A DNA stretch of 64,000 bases from Acidimicrobiales bacterium (lineage in GTDB: Bacteria > Actinomycetota > Acidimicrobiia > Acidimicrobiales > Aldehydirespiratoraceae), in NCBI GenBank assembly GCA_040219515.1, contig JAVJSI010000008.1, positions 1-64,000 on the forward strand. The letters are read 5' to 3'. Within the stretch, counting starts at the first letter, position 1; the number at the start of each line of letters is the position of its first letter. The position numbers and the translations under genes are program-made. Positions 24,894 to 35,273 of this stretch are shown here, piece by piece. The notes beneath the pieces are model-generated. The model worked only from the letters and a program-made list of their open reading frames with translations. It had not been told where the DNA came from and searched no databases.

Positions 24894-26320
24894 TGTACGC
24901 CCCGACGCCCGAGGTCAGCCGGATCCGGGCTGCGCTCGATCATCCCGTGATCGACACCGACGGCCACGTCATCGAGTACCTCCCGTGGGTCCGGGACATG
25001 GTCGTCGACCTGGCCGGCGAGGACGTGGGGCTCCGATTCGACCAGATGGTCATGTCCTCGACCGCCATTCGCGGAGTGCCCACCGAGCTGCGTCGGCAGG
25101 CCGGCGTCACCCGGAGCGCGTGGTGGGGAGTGCCGAGTCGCAACACCCTCGATCGGGCCACGGCGATGGTTCCGGGGCTGCTCCACGAGCGCCTGGACCA
25201 GCTGGGCATCGACGTGGCCGTGCTCTATCCGACCTACGGGCTGACGGTGACGGCGTTTCCCGACGACGAACTCCGCCAGGTGATGGCCCGGGCGTTCAAC
25301 ACCTACATGGCCACGGCCCACGCCGACTTCACCGATCGACTCGTGCCCGTTGCGTCGATTCCGATGTTCACCCCGGAGGAGGCCCTGGCCGAGCTCGACT
25401 ACGCGGTCGGCGGGCTGGGACTGCGGGCCGTCATGATGGCGGGGGTCGTTCCCCGGCCGCTGCCGGGAGCCGAAGGACACCGTTCGGCCCGCTACATCAA
25501 TGGTGTCGGGCACGACAGCGACCATGACTACGACCCGGTCTGGCGCCGCTGCGAGGAACTCGGGGTCTGCCCCACCTTCCACGCAGGAGGGCAGGGCTGG
25601 GGTACGCGTGCCTCCCGCACCAACTACGTCTTCAACCACATCGGCAACTTCGCCGCCGCCGGGGAAGCGACGCTACGGTCGCTGCTCATCGGCGGCGCAC
25701 CGATGCGCTTTCCGAACCTGCGTTGGGCGTTCCTCGAGGGTGGCGTGGCCTGGGCCGCCAATTTCCTCGGCGACGCGCTCGGCCACTACGACAAGCGCAA
25801 CGGTTCGGCGATCCAGCACTACAACCCGGCTGCCCTGGATCGAGACGAACTCCGTCGGTTCATCGGCGAGCACGGACACGACGACGTGGTCGGGCGACTC
25901 GACCGACTCGACTACGCGCTCCAGATGTTGTCCGATCCGGCCGAGGACGCCGACGCGATCGACGAATGGGCCGAGAGCGGCATCGCCTCGCCCGACGACA
26001 TCGTCGCCATCTTCCGTGACCGGTTCTTCTTCGGCTGCGAGGCCGACGACCCGATGAACGCGCTCGCCTATCAGCGCGACCTCGTGCCCGCCGGCGTGCG
26101 ACTCCGAGCCATCTTCGCGAGCGACATCGGCCACTGGGACGTGCCCGACTTCACCGGCGTGCTGCCCGAGGCCTACGAGCTGATCGAGAAGGGCCTGCTC
26201 GACGAGCACGACTTCCGGTCGTTCATGTTCGACGATCCCGTCCGCCTGTTCCGGTCCGGCAACCCCGAGTTCTTCGCCGGCACCACCGTGGCCGAGGCGG
26301 CCGCGGCCGTCAGCCCCTGA
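24893..26320 (+). CDS. Amidohydrolase 2-family metal-dependent hydrolase/decarboxylase
   Basis: A 475-residue cytoplasmic TIM-barrel enzyme starting at an ATG just after GAGGAGAG. It opens with VIDTDGHVIEYLP, where the usual metal HxH is replaced by DGH, as in several actinomycete amidohydrolase 2 proteins. It continues with FHAGGQGWG (metal His), NHIGNF and WAFLEGGVAW. It ends in a segment with ASDIGHWDVPD that carries the late metal Asp, and DPVRLFRSGNPEFF. Relatives decarboxylate or hydrolyse aromatic or cyclic substrates. It differs clearly from the Tat-exported amidohydrolase at 17.4 kb. It is coupled to the cyclase gene and converges on the APH-fold gene. Confidence 0.85.
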   Translation: MYAPTPEVSRIRAALDHPVIDTDGHVIEYLPWVRDMVVDLAGEDVGLRFDQMVMSSTAIRGVPTELRRQAGVTRSAWWGVPSRNTLDRATAMVPGLLHERLDQLGIDVAVLYPTYGLTVTAFPDDELRQVMARAFNTYMATAHADFTDRLVPVASIPMFTPEEALAELDYAVGGLGLRAVMMAGVVPRPLPGAEGHRSARYINGVGHDSDHDYDPVWRRCEELGVCPTFHAGGQGWGTRASRTNYVFNHIGNFAAAGEATLRSLLIGGAPMRFPNLRWAFLEGGVAWAANFLGDALGHYDKRNGSAIQHYNPAALDRDELRRFIGEHGHDDVVGRLDRLDYALQMLSDPAEDADAIDEWAESGIASPDDIVAIFRDRFFFGCEADDPMNALAYQRDLVPAGVRLRAIFASDIGHWDVPDFTGVLPEAYELIEKGLLDEHDFRSFMFDDPVRLFRSGNPEFFAGTTVAEAAAAVSP

Positions 26321-26335
26321 CCTGCGGGCGGCGGC

Positions 26336-27394
26336 TCAGGTGCGGCTGATGATCTTGGCGGCCTTCTCGAACAGGCCGATCGTGGTGGCGTGGAGGATGT
26401 CGCCGAACGAGGCCGGCGCCTTGCCGGCCTCGGCTCGGGCGTGTGTGCCCTCGAGGATGATGCCCGTCTTGTAGCAGGCGAGCACGCCGTACCACTCGAT
26501 GGCCGAGAGGTCACGGGTCGACCCCTCGCCGTAGCGCGCCACCATCTCGTCGATGGTCGGGAAGCCCTCCCAGGGTGTCACCGACACCGCCGTGGGAGGC
26601 GAGCCCTCCTCGGGCCAGAAGGCCAGGATGAGCCCCAGGTCGATGAGTGGGTCGCCGATCGTGGCCAGCTCCCAGTCGACGACCGCAGCGAGCTCGTGGC
26701 TGTCGTGGCGGTACATCACGTTGCCCAGGTGATAGTCGCCGTGGATCACTCCCGGCGAGAACGATCTCGGGCGGTTCTTCTCCAACCAGTCCCCCACCGG
26801 CTCGAGATGAGGAATGTCGGCCGTCCATTTCCCGCCGAGATCGTGATACGACTCGAGCTGCGCCCACCACCGGGGCACCTGCCGTTCGAGGTAGCCGTCG
26901 GGTTTGCCGAAGTCGGCGAGCCCGACCGCCTCGTGGTCGACCCGGCCGAGGGCGGCCGCGGCGTCGGCCAGCGCGAATCCCATCCCTTTGCGAACGGCAG
27001 CGTCGCCCGCATGGAGCGGAGGGAGCCCGGTGGTCGGCGTGAAGCCGTCGACCGGCTCCATCAGGTAGAACGCGGCACCCAGGATGTCCTCGTTCGCTTC
27101 GGCCGCGATCAGCGCGGGGTGGGGAACCTCGCCGCCGGCCAGTGCGCCGAGCACACGGGCCTCTCGCCGCATGGTCTCGTCGCTGTTGCGCCGCTTGTGC
27201 TCCGGGGGGCGTCGGAGCACGAAGGTCCGGCCGTCCCTCACGAACTGCAGCAGCAGGTTCTGCGTGCCACCGGCCAACGGCGTCAGGTCCTGCAGTGGTC
27301 CCGAGCCGAGCCCGTGCGTGTCCATCCACTGGCGCAACACGTCGATGTCGACCACGGCCGGGTCGACCGGGTTCTCACGTTCCTGCTCAGCCAT
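26336..27394 (-). CDS. Aminoglycoside-phosphotransferase-fold kinase (ACAD10-like)
   Basis: A 352-residue protein-kinase-like phosphotransferase. The ATG at 27394 overlaps the end of the oxidoreductase gene by eight bases. The nucleotide loop is TPLAGGTQNLLLQF, then FVLRRPP with the ATP lysine/arginine position. The catalytic loop is VIHGDYHLGNVMY (Asp, Asn) and the metal motif is AAVVDWELATIGDPLIDLG. This pattern is that of the ACAD10-type and FadE36-associated kinases that phosphorylate hydroxyacyl-CoAs or related substrates, not true antibiotic kinases. Antibiotic resistance should not be inferred. It is coupled to the F420-type oxidoreductase upstream. Confidence 0.84.
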   Translation of the reverse strand: MAEQERENPVDPAVVDIDVLRQWMDTHGLGSGPLQDLTPLAGGTQNLLLQFVRDGRTFVLRRPPEHKRRNSDETMRREARVLGALAGGEVPHPALIAAEANEDILGAAFYLMEPVDGFTPTTGLPPLHAGDAAVRKGMGFALADAAAALGRVDHEAVGLADFGKPDGYLERQVPRWWAQLESYHDLGGKWTADIPHLEPVGDWLEKNRPRSFSPGVIHGDYHLGNVMYRHDSHELAAVVDWELATIGDPLIDLGLILAFWPEEGSPPTAVSVTPWEGFPTIDEMVARYGEGSTRDLSAIEWYGVLACYKTGIILEGTHARAEAGKAPASFGDILHATTIGLFEKAAKIISRT

Positions 27395-28274
27395 CCGCGC
27401 GGTCGGTGAGCGCGGCGATCTCGTGGAGTTGCGCCGGGTCGGTCGAGGTCGGCACCAGATAGACCTCGTCGCAGCCTGCGGCCGCAAGTCGCTCGAGACC
27501 CTCGGCCACGGCGTCGATCCCGGCCGCAGTCGTGAGGCCGGCCATCATCTCGGCGGCATCGGCCCCGAACACCTCGAGGTAGCGGACGGCGTAGTCGTGG
27601 AGTCGCGTGCCTGCGTCGGCGTCGAGCGAGTACCAGAAGCTCGTGCTGACACGAGGTGGATCGGTGCGCCCGGCCGCCGTCCATGCGTCGCGGATCGCCG
27701 CGAACGAAGTGGCATGGTCGTCGGTGGTCGGGGCGAGTGTGAAGCCCATGTTGCCGTCGGCCCAGCGAGCGGCACGGGCGGTCGACTTGGGCCCCATCGC
27801 GCTCGCATAGACGGGCGGACCGCCGGCCTGCACCGGTGCCGGCCCCACCGCCGGTGCCCCGGCGTGGGCGGCGCCGCCGCGCCACAGCCGACGAAGCTCG
27901 GCAACCTGATCGTCGAGCGTCTGGTGCCGCCCACCGAATCCTCGCTCGGCACACCGATAGTCCTGATCCCGGCCACCGACACCCACGACCACGTCGACCC
28001 GGCCGCCGGTGAGCACATCGAGCGTCGCCAGCTTCTTCGCCATCAGCGCCACGGGGTGCATCGGCAGGATGACCAGCGTCGGGGCGATACGCACCCGCTC
28101 GGTGCGCGCCGCGGCGTAGGACAGGGTGGTGTGCATCTCGAGGTTGTCGAATGCGATCCGTTCGCCGACGGCAAGACTGCGGAACGGACCGCCGTCGACG
28201 GCCGTACACCACTCGTTGAGAAGACCACGGTCGAGGCCCGACACCATCGTCGGCAGGGTCATGGACAGGTCCAT
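27387..28274 (-). CDS. F420-type luciferase-like monooxygenase/oxidoreductase
   Basis: A 295-residue LLM-class TIM-barrel protein. The sequence opens with SMTLPTMV. It contains VRIAPTLVILPMHPVALMAKKLATLDVLTGGRVDVVVGVGG, the signature segment for cofactor-phosphate binding in this class, then GGPPVYASAMGPKSTARAARWADG and a C-terminal LAAAGCDEVYLVPTSTD. Many actinomycete members use F420 rather than FMN. The cofactor here is presumed, not shown. It lies directly after ftsX (7-base gap) and overlaps the APH-fold kinase gene, a pairing that may metabolise one substrate. It occupies the place where smpB follows ftsX in many related genomes. Confidence 0.85.
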   Translation of the reverse strand: MDLSMTLPTMVSGLDRGLLNEWCTAVDGGPFRSLAVGERIAFDNLEMHTTLSYAAARTERVRIAPTLVILPMHPVALMAKKLATLDVLTGGRVDVVVGVGGRDQDYRCAERGFGGRHQTLDDQVAELRRLWRGGAAHAGAPAVGPAPVQAGGPPVYASAMGPKSTARAARWADGNMGFTLAPTTDDHATSFAAIRDAWTAAGRTDPPRVSTSFWYSLDADAGTRLHDYAVRYLEVFGADAAEMMAGLTTAAGIDAVAEGLERLAAAGCDEVYLVPTSTDPAQLHEIAALTDRADG

Positions 28275-28281
28275 GGCGGCG

Positions 28282-29175
28282 TCAGGCGTCGAGGTAGCGG
28301 GTGACGGCCACCATCGAACCGATGACCGAGACCACCACGGCGATGCCGAGCACGACGAGGCTGGTGCCCAGGTACTCGCTGTCGGAGACCCGCAGACCCT
28401 GCATGAGCTCCAGCGAATTGGCGTCGCCGAGGCCCTGGATGACCTGGGTGTTGAGGAAATAGAGACCCACCCAGGCGCCGAGCGCGCCCAGGACGGCCTG
28501 TGCGAGACCCTCGAGGATGAACGGAATGCGGATGAACCAGTTGGTCGCCCCCACCACCTTCATGATCTCGATCTCCGCGCCGCGGCTGCGGATGGCGCTC
28601 ACGACGTTGGTGAGGATCAGCAATGTCGACGCGCCGAGCAGGAACATCGAACCGATCAGGAAGACGCGGCTGACGTCGTCGGCCGTTCGCTGGATCTGGC
28701 GGATCGTCTTGTCGGCCGAGATCACGTCTCGCACCCCCGGTCTGCCGTCGAACTGGCGGACCAGTTCCTGCACGACGTCGGCGTCGGGGTTGGACGGGAC
28801 GACACGATACGACGGCGGCAGCTTGTCGGCGGTGACGACATCGAGCATCTCGGGCACGTCGGCGAAGAGATCGCGGAACTCCTCGTAGGTCGCCTCCTGG
28901 TCGATGTAGGTCCAGTCCGCGATACCGGGGTTGTCGAGGCTGTCGCGGATGTTGGCGTCCTGCTCGGCCGATGCCTCGGGGTCCATCCAGACCACGAACT
29001 CGATGCCACCTTCCCAGCGAGCGGTGGCGTTGTCGACGGCGTAGTTGAACAGCAGGAAGCCGCCGAAGAGCCAGAGCGACACACCGATGGTGATGATCGT
29101 CGCAAACGACAACATGAAGTTGCGGACCAGGTTCTGGCCCGTTTCTCGCAGCGCGTAGACAGGACTGATTGCCAT
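28282..29175 (-). CDS. ftsX: FtsX, cell-division ABC transporter permease
   Basis: A 297-residue four-helix membrane protein, the permease-like partner of FtsE. It has an N-terminal cytoplasmic/helix segment (ALRETGQNLVRN), a first helix near residues 22-45, and a large extracytoplasmic loop of about 100 residues rich in acidic groups (DADVVQELVRQF). Three more helices follow, with LLGASTLLILTNVVSAIRSRGAEIEIMKVVGATNWFIRIPF, the conserved FtsX motif. FtsEX activates peptidoglycan hydrolases at the septum. The ATG is a few bases after the ftsE stop, as in most bacteria. Confidence 0.93.
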   Translation of the reverse strand: MAISPVYALRETGQNLVRNFMLSFATIITIGVSLWLFGGFLLFNYAVDNATARWEGGIEFVVWMDPEASAEQDANIRDSLDNPGIADWTYIDQEATYEEFRDLFADVPEMLDVVTADKLPPSYRVVPSNPDADVVQELVRQFDGRPGVRDVISADKTIRQIQRTADDVSRVFLIGSMFLLGASTLLILTNVVSAIRSRGAEIEIMKVVGATNWFIRIPFILEGLAQAVLGALGAWVGLYFLNTQVIQGLGDANSLELMQGLRVSDSEYLGTSLVVLGIAVVVSVIGSMVAVTRYLDA

Positions 29176-29184
29176 GAGCTGCTC

Positions 29185-29862
<678 letters not shown>

Positions 29863-29932
29863 GCCGATCCTGTGGAGAAGCGGGCCGCCCGGAGGCCCGA
29901 AGCTAGCAGCGCGAGCGGATGAAACTGCGGCA

Positions 29933-31045
29933 CTACTGCGACTCGGCCTGGGCTCGGGTCCACCGGAGCCACGCTTCCATGAACTGTTCGACATCCCCGC
30001 CGAGCACCTGTTCGACCTGGGCGGTCTCGTGCTCGGTGCGGAGGTCCTTCACCATCTGGTAGGGCTGCATCACATAGCTGCGGATCTGGCTGCCGAAGCC
30101 GACGTTCTGCTGCTCGCCGGTGATGCCGGCGATCTCGTCCTCGCGCTTCTTGCGTTCGAGGTCGAGCAGCTTCGCGGCCATCATCTGCATGGCGCGATCC
30201 TTGTTCTGGTGCTGGCTGCGTTCGTTCTGACAGCTCGTGACGAGCCCGGTGGGCAGGTGTGTGATCCGCACGGCGGAGTCGGTCACGTTCACGTGCTGAC
30301 CGCCGGCGCCCGACGACCGGTAGGTGTCGATGCGCAGCTCCTTCTCGTCGATGTCGATCTCGGAGGAGACCTCTTCGAAGAAGGGGGCCACCTGGATGGC
30401 GGCGAAGGCCGTCTGGCGTTTGCCCTCGTTGTTGAACGGTGAGATGCGCACCAGGCGATGCACGCCGTGCTCGGCCTGCATCAGCCCATAGGCGTGGCGA
30501 CCCTTGAGGATGAACTCGACGTTGTTGAGGCCCGCCTCGGTGCCTTCGGAGACGGACGTGATCTCGACCGTGAACCCGCGCCGATCGGCCCAGCGGTTGT
30601 ACATCCGCATCAGCATCTCGGCCCAGTCCTGGGCGTCGGTGCCGCCCTCACCCGACTTCACCTGGCACACCGCATCACGTTCATCGAACTCGCCGGTGAA
30701 CAGCGACCGCATCTCGAGCGCCTCGAGATGGCTCTCCAACGCCTTCGCGGCCTCGGCGATCTCACCCTCGAGCGACTCGTCGTCTTCCTCGCGGGCCATC
30801 TCGTGCAACGTCTCCACGTCGTCGACGTCGCCCGTCAGGCGATGGAACAGCTCGAGGTCCTCGTTGACCGAGGCCAGCTCGGAGGTGACGGCGCGGGCCT
30901 TCTCCTGGTCGTCCCAGAGGTCGGGGCGCGACGCCTCCGTCTCGAGCTGTGGTTGACGCTGCTCGAGCTCTGCGATGCGGAGGTAGCCGGATGCTTCGTC
31001 GAGTCGGGCTCGGATCGCGGCGAGTTGTTCGGAAAAATCTTGCAT
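29933..31045 (-). CDS. prfB: Peptide chain release factor 2
   Basis: A 370-residue class 1 release factor for UAA/UGA codons. The GGQ catalytic motif is at 248-250 (SGAGGQHVN) and the RF2 anticodon-recognition motif SPF is at 202-204 (ISPFNNEGK). RF1 would have PxT there. The gene is one continuous frame from ATG at 31045, so the programmed +1 frameshift found in many RF2 genes is absent. It follows secA, as in most actinomycetes, and a REP-like palindrome lies in the 59-base gap between them. Confidence 0.95.
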   Translation of the reverse strand: MQDFSEQLAAIRARLDEASGYLRIAELEQRQPQLETEASRPDLWDDQEKARAVTSELASVNEDLELFHRLTGDVDDVETLHEMAREEDDESLEGEIAEAAKALESHLEALEMRSLFTGEFDERDAVCQVKSGEGGTDAQDWAEMLMRMYNRWADRRGFTVEITSVSEGTEAGLNNVEFILKGRHAYGLMQAEHGVHRLVRISPFNNEGKRQTAFAAIQVAPFFEEVSSEIDIDEKELRIDTYRSSGAGGQHVNVTDSAVRITHLPTGLVTSCQNERSQHQNKDRAMQMMAAKLLDLERKKREDEIAGITGEQQNVGFGSQIRSYVMQPYQMVKDLRTEHETAQVEQVLGGDVEQFMEAWLRWTRAQAESQ

Positions 31046-31060
31046 GATCGTGGGTCAAGA

Positions 31061-31089
31061 TGGGACAGGGGTCTGACCCCGGTGTCCCA
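31061..31089. repeat. REP-like palindrome GGGACAGGGGTCTGACCCC type, copy A
   Basis: TGGGACA (31061-31067) pairs with TGTCCCA (31083-31089), and an inner GGGGTC/GACCCC stem is separated by a single T, with a two-base bulge. The motif recurs twice near 46.6 kb. It lies between secA and prfB. The repeated, conserved and strongly folded form suggests a repetitive extragenic palindrome. It could also act as an attenuator or terminator. Confidence 0.6.
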
Positions 31090-31104
31090 ACTTGGTGGTC
31101 GAAG

Positions 31105-33822
31105 CTACTCGGCGGCGCCGGGGCGGCCGTGGCACGCCTTGTACTTCTTGCCGCTGCCGCACGGGCAGGGCTCGTTTCGGCCGACCTTCTCGAGATCGGA
31201 TTTCACCACCGGCGTCCTGCTGCGCACCTCGTTGGGCTTCGCCACCGCCGGCGCACCCGTCGGGGGAATCGACGAGGCCTTGGTGCCGGCACCGGCGTCC
31301 TGCTTCTCCTCGGTCACTCCCGCGAGTTGCTGCTGGTCCTCGCCGGGTGGGGTCTCGACCGCCACCTGCACGTGCATGACGTATTTCACGAAGTCCTGGG
31401 CGATGCCCTTCATCATCATGCCGAACATGTCGAAGCCCTCGCGCTGCCACTCGGTGGCGGGATCGCGTTGGCCCATGGCGCGCAGGTGGATGCCCTCACG
31501 CAGGAGATCCATCTCCTTGAGATGCTCACGCCAGCGCTGATCGATGATGCGCAACATGACCTGGCGTTCGACCTGGCGCATGACGTCGGGTGAGAGCTCC
31601 TTCTCGCGCTCCTCGTAGAGCGACGCCCCGATCTCCCACAGCACGTCCTCGAGTTCGTCGATGGTGCGGCAACTGCCGAGCTCCATCACCGAGACTTCGC
31701 CGGGCCACAGGCTGCTGATCTCGGTGGCCAGCCCCTCGAGATCCCATTCCTCGACGATCTCGCTGACGCAGTAGGTGGCCACTGCGGCCTCGATGGCGTC
31801 CTGGAGGTATTCGAGTGCCTCCTCCCGCAGGTCGGCGCCGTCGAGGATCTGGCCACGGCGCTTGTAGATGACCTTGCGCTGCTCGTTCATCACCTCGTCG
31901 TACTTGAGGACGTTCTTGCGGGTCTCGGCGTTGCGGGCCTCGACGGTGTTCTGGGCCCGCTCGATGGCCTTGGTGACCATCTTCGCCTCGATCGGCACGT
32001 CGTCGGGCAGCGCCCGATCCATCACCCAGTTCATCGCGCCGGTGGCGAAGAGACGCATCAGCTCGTCCTCGAGCGAGAGGTAGAACCGGCTGGCGCCCGG
32101 GTCACCCTGGCGGCCCGAACGACCGCGGAGCTGGTTGTCGATCCGACGGCTCTCGTGACGCTCGGTACCGAGAACGTAGAGACCACCGAGGTCGAGGACC
32201 TTCTGCTTCTCGGCATCGGTCGTGGCGCGGTGGGCGGCGAGTCGCTCGTCGAGCAGCGCCTTGCCCTCGTCGCTCGCCGGATCGAGCCCCTCGGCCCGCA
32301 CGTCGCGTTCGGCGAGTCCTTCGGGGTTGCCACCGAGCAGGATGTCGACACCACGACCGGCCATGTTGGTGGCCACCGTGATCGAACCCAGACGGCCGGC
32401 CTGGGCCACCACCTCGGCCTCGCGGGTGTGCTGCTTCGCGTTGAGCACCTCGTGTGGAATACCCCGCTTCTCGAGCTCGCGGGAGAGCTTCTCGGACTTC
32501 TCGACCGACACCGTGCCGACCAGCACCGGCTGCCCGGTCTCGTGCTTCTCGGCGAGGTCGTCGACACAGGCCGCGAACTTGGCGTCCTCGGTCTTGTAGA
32601 TGAGGTCGCCGTCGTCGACCCGGGCCAGGGGACGGTGCGTGGGGACGGGGATCACGTGGAGCCCGTAGGTGGACACGAACTCCGACGCCTCGGTCTCCGC
32701 GGTACCGGTCATACCGGCAAGACGGTCGTAGAGCCGGTAGTAGTTCTGGAGGGTGATCGTGGCGAGCGTCTGATTCTCTTCCTTGATCGCCACGCCCTCC
32801 TTGGCCTCGACCGCCTGGTGGAGACCATCGGACCAACGGCGCCCGTCGAGCACTCGGCCGGTGAACTCGTCGACGATCTTGGCCGCGCCGTCCTCGATGA
32901 TGTAGTCCTTGTCGCGCTTGTACAGCTCCTTGGCCCGAAGTGCAGCCTGGAGCTGGTGCACGAGGTTGGCCGACACCTGGTCGTAGAGGTTGTCGATGCC
33001 GAGCGCCCGCTCGACCGCGTGAATGCCCTCCTCGAGCGGCGCAACCGTGCGCTTCTCCTCGTCGACCTCGTAGTGCACATCGCGCTGCAGACCCCGGGCG
33101 ATGGACGCGAACTTCACGTAGAGCTTGGCGGCGTCGGCGACCCGACCCGAGATGATCAACGGCGTACGGGCCTCGTCGATCAGGATGGAGTCGATCTCGT
33201 CGACGATGCAGTAGTGGTGACCACGCTGCACCTGCTTCTCGCGCGACATCGCCATGTTGTCGCGGAGGTAATCGAAACCGAACTCGTTGTTCGTGCCGTA
33301 GGTGATGTCGCATGCGTACTGCTCGCGCTTGAACGCAGCGTCGCGATTGCCCGGGATGACGAGACCGACGTCGAGGCCCATCCAGCCGTAGACCTGCCCC
33401 ATCCACTCGGCGTCGCGACTGGCCAGGTAGTCGTTGACCGTGACGACGTGGACACCCTTGCCGGTGACGCCGTTGAGATAGATCGGCAGTGTCGAGGTGA
33501 GGGTCTTGCCCTCACCCGTCTTCATCTCGGCCACCCAGCCGAGATGCAGCGCAGCACCGCCGACGAGTTGCACGTCGTAGTGGCGCTGGCCGAGCACGCG
33601 CGACGCAGCCTCACGGATGACGGCGAAGGACTCGATCAGCAGATCGTCGGGCTCCTCGCCCTGGTCGAGGCGCGACCGGAACTCGCCGGTCTTGGCTCGG
33701 AGTTGGTCGTCGCTCAGGGCCTGCATTTCAGGCTCGAGTGCGTTGATGTCGGGTACGAGGGCCTGAACCGCCTTCAGTTTTCGACCCTCACCGCTTCGCA
33801 GAACTCGATCAAAGATGCTCAT
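31105..33822 (-). CDS. secA: SecA, preprotein translocase motor ATPase
   Basis: A 905-residue ATPase that drives Sec export. The ATG at 33822 ([10 protein letters not shown]) is chosen over an upstream in-frame start that adds seven residues. Walker A is in MKTGEGKT (about 100-107), the DEID motif is in [21 protein letters not shown], the preprotein-binding region follows, and [20 protein letters not shown] is the second helicase domain motif. The C-terminal zinc-binding tail [14 protein letters not shown] is intact and usually binds SecB or phospholipid/ribosome. It is preceded by hpf and an orphan regulator and followed by prfB. Confidence 0.97.
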   Translation of the reverse strand: MSIFDRVLRSGEGRKLKAVQALVPDINALEPEMQALSDDQLRAKTGEFRSRLDQGEEPDDLLIESFAVIREAASRVLGQRHYDVQLVGGAALHLGWVAEMKTGEGKTLTSTLPIYLNGVTGKGVHVVTVNDYLASRDAEWMGQVYGWMGLDVGLVIPGNRDAAFKREQYACDITYGTNNEFGFDYLRDNMAMSREKQVQRGHHYCIVDEIDSILIDEARTPLIISGRVADAAKLYVKFASIARGLQRDVHYEVDEEKRTVAPLEEGIHAVERALGIDNLYDQVSANLVHQLQAALRAKELYKRDKDYIIEDGAAKIVDEFTGRVLDGRRWSDGLHQAVEAKEGVAIKEENQTLATITLQNYYRLYDRLAGMTGTAETEASEFVSTYGLHVIPVPTHRPLARVDDGDLIYKTEDAKFAACVDDLAEKHETGQPVLVGTVSVEKSEKLSRELEKRGIPHEVLNAKQHTREAEVVAQAGRLGSITVATNMAGRGVDILLGGNPEGLAERDVRAEGLDPASDEGKALLDERLAAHRATTDAEKQKVLDLGGLYVLGTERHESRRIDNQLRGRSGRQGDPGASRFYLSLEDELMRLFATGAMNWVMDRALPDDVPIEAKMVTKAIERAQNTVEARNAETRKNVLKYDEVMNEQRKVIYKRRGQILDGADLREEALEYLQDAIEAAVATYCVSEIVEEWDLEGLATEISSLWPGEVSVMELGSCRTIDELEDVLWEIGASLYEEREKELSPDVMRQVERQVMLRIIDQRWREHLKEMDLLREGIHLRAMGQRDPATEWQREGFDMFGMMMKGIAQDFVKYVMHVQVAVETPPGEDQQQLAGVTEEKQDAGAGTKASSIPPTGAPAVAKPNEVRSRTPVVKSDLEKVGRNEPCPCGSGKKYKACHGRPGAAE

Positions 33823-33855
33823 GACTCTCCGGACTCTACCCACCCGCTCGCGCCA

Positions 33856-34560
33856 TCAGGGGTCGATCAACCGACTCCGCATCGCATAGAGCACTGCCTC
33901 GGTACGGGTGGCGAGCTGCAGCTTCTCGAGGATATTGCGGACATGGTTCCGCACCGCGTGATGCGTCATGTCGGTGGCCGCGGCGATCGCCGCGTTGTCC
34001 GCGCCCTCGGCCATCGCCTCGAGCACCGCGACCTCACGCGCAGTGAGAATGGGCGAACGCCATGCGTCGTCGGTGTTGCGGGTGTCGACGTCGAGGGCGA
34101 CACGCTGGTCGGCGCGACGTGCGAGCGCCGCGAACTCGTGCAGCAGACGACCGGCGAGCGGCGGGGACACGAAACTGTGCCCCTTCGCCACCTGGCGAGC
34201 GGACCGAGCGATGTCGGTGATCGACGTCTCCTTGAGGAGGTAACCGGCCGCGCCGGCCTTCACCGCCTCCAGCAGATCATCGGTGTCGTCGGACACGCTG
34301 AGCATCAGTACGCGGGTGGTCGGTACGGCGTCGAGGATGCGGCGGGTCGCTTCGATGCCCCCGATCCCCGGCATGCGCACGTCCATCAGGACGACGTCGG
34401 GGGCCAAGGAGGTTGCGAGGTCGACGGCCTCTTCGCCGTCCGCCGCCTCCGCCACCACGTCGAGGTCGGCGGCGTCGTCGAGCTCCATCACGAGGCCGCG
34501 TCGATAGAGCGCATGGTCGTCGACCACGAGTACGCGCAACTCGACCGCCCTGTCCGGCAT
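33856..34560 (-). CDS. NarL/LuxR-type response regulator (orphan)
   Basis: A 234-residue two-component regulator. The receiver domain has VVDDH, phosphoacceptor Asp60 in VVLMDVRMPG, and the Thr/Ser and Lys positions in RVLMLSVSDD and GYLLKE. A linker leads to a LuxR helix-turn-helix (LTAREVAVLEAMAEGADNAAIAAATDMTHHAVRNHVRNILEKL) near residues 168-212. The HTH departs from the usual KEIA pattern (DNAAIAAA), but the rest is standard. No histidine kinase gene is nearby, so its partner is unknown. It sits between hpf and secA on the same strand. Confidence 0.88.
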   Translation of the reverse strand: MPDRAVELRVLVVDDHALYRRGLVMELDDAADLDVVAEAADGEEAVDLATSLAPDVVLMDVRMPGIGGIEATRRILDAVPTTRVLMLSVSDDTDDLLEAVKAGAAGYLLKETSITDIARSARQVAKGHSFVSPPLAGRLLHEFAALARRADQRVALDVDTRNTDDAWRSPILTAREVAVLEAMAEGADNAAIAAATDMTHHAVRNHVRNILEKLQLATRTEAVLYAMRSRLIDP

Positions 34561-34611
34561 GTCCTGCCTGTCGGCCGGTGCTCCGGTGTTCTGAGGCGCC
34601 TCGGCGGGGGG

Positions 34612-35187
34612 TCAGTCGGCTTCGTCGATCAGACCGACATCGCCATCGTCACGGCGATAGACGACGGCACTGCGGCTGGTCTCCTTGTTGATGAAGAAGA
34701 AGAACCCGTGACCGAGCTCCTCCATCTTCTCGACCGCATCCTCTGCATCGAGCGGGGCCAAGTGGAACCGCTTCGTGCGCACGATGCGGGGAACGTAGTC
34801 CTCTTCCTCGACGGTCTCCGGCTCCGCGACCGCGATCGCGGCCGCGACGTCGGCCGCAGCCCGCAACGAGTCGCCGGTGCCATGGGAGCGGCGCTGGATC
34901 TTGGTGCGCAGCTTGCGGATCTGCCGCTCGAGCTTGGCTTCGGCCAGATCGACGGCCGTGAACGGGTCGGGCGCGTGCACCTTGCACCGCAGATGGTGGC
35001 CGCTGCCCTTCAGGTGGACCTCACAGAACTGCTTGTCGGAGATGCGGGGGTTCTGGGCCTGGTCGAAATGCACCCCTGCGGTCTCCAGTCCATCGAGGTA
35101 CTTGTCGAGCTGACCGATTTTCTCGTGGATCACCTCCTCCAGTCTCGGCGTGATGACGACATGCCGTGCACTGATGGAGACATCCAT
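34612..35187 (-). CDS. hpf: Ribosome hibernation-promoting factor, long form
   Basis: A 191-residue protein from an ATG at 35187 after a good GGAGG site; the longer frame reads through intergenic DNA. The N-terminal S30AE domain (MDVSISARHVVITPRLEEVIHEKIGQLDKYL, ending near residue 105) binds the small subunit. A charged linker follows, then the C-terminal dimerisation domain (YVPRIVRTKRFHLAPLDAEDAVEKMEELGHGFFFFINKE). This is the long HPF that pairs 70S ribosomes into 100S dimers in stationary phase. It is close to secA and prfB, as in many actinomycetes and firmicutes. Confidence 0.94.
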   Translation of the reverse strand: MDVSISARHVVITPRLEEVIHEKIGQLDKYLDGLETAGVHFDQAQNPRISDKQFCEVHLKGSGHHLRCKVHAPDPFTAVDLAEAKLERQIRKLRTKIQRRSHGTGDSLRAAADVAAAIAVAEPETVEEEDYVPRIVRTKRFHLAPLDAEDAVEKMEELGHGFFFFINKETSRSAVVYRRDDGDVGLIDEAD

Positions 35188-35273
35188 GCTTAACCTCCGA
35201 AGGATTGGGTCGTGGCCAGATGGTAGACGCCCGGCAAACGCCGCGCCGATCGGCGGGTTCGAACACCCAGCCC

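Noticed and set aside
26336-27394. Aminoglycoside resistance gene
   Set aside because: The APH fold is shared by metabolic kinases; the HGDYHLGNVMY and VDWELATIGDP pattern and the neighbours fit the ACAD10-type group, not resistance enzymes.
32155-35193. A 1012-codon open frame on the plus strand
   Set aside because: It is antisense to secA, the response regulator and hpf, which have clear homology. High GC keeps the reverse frame open.
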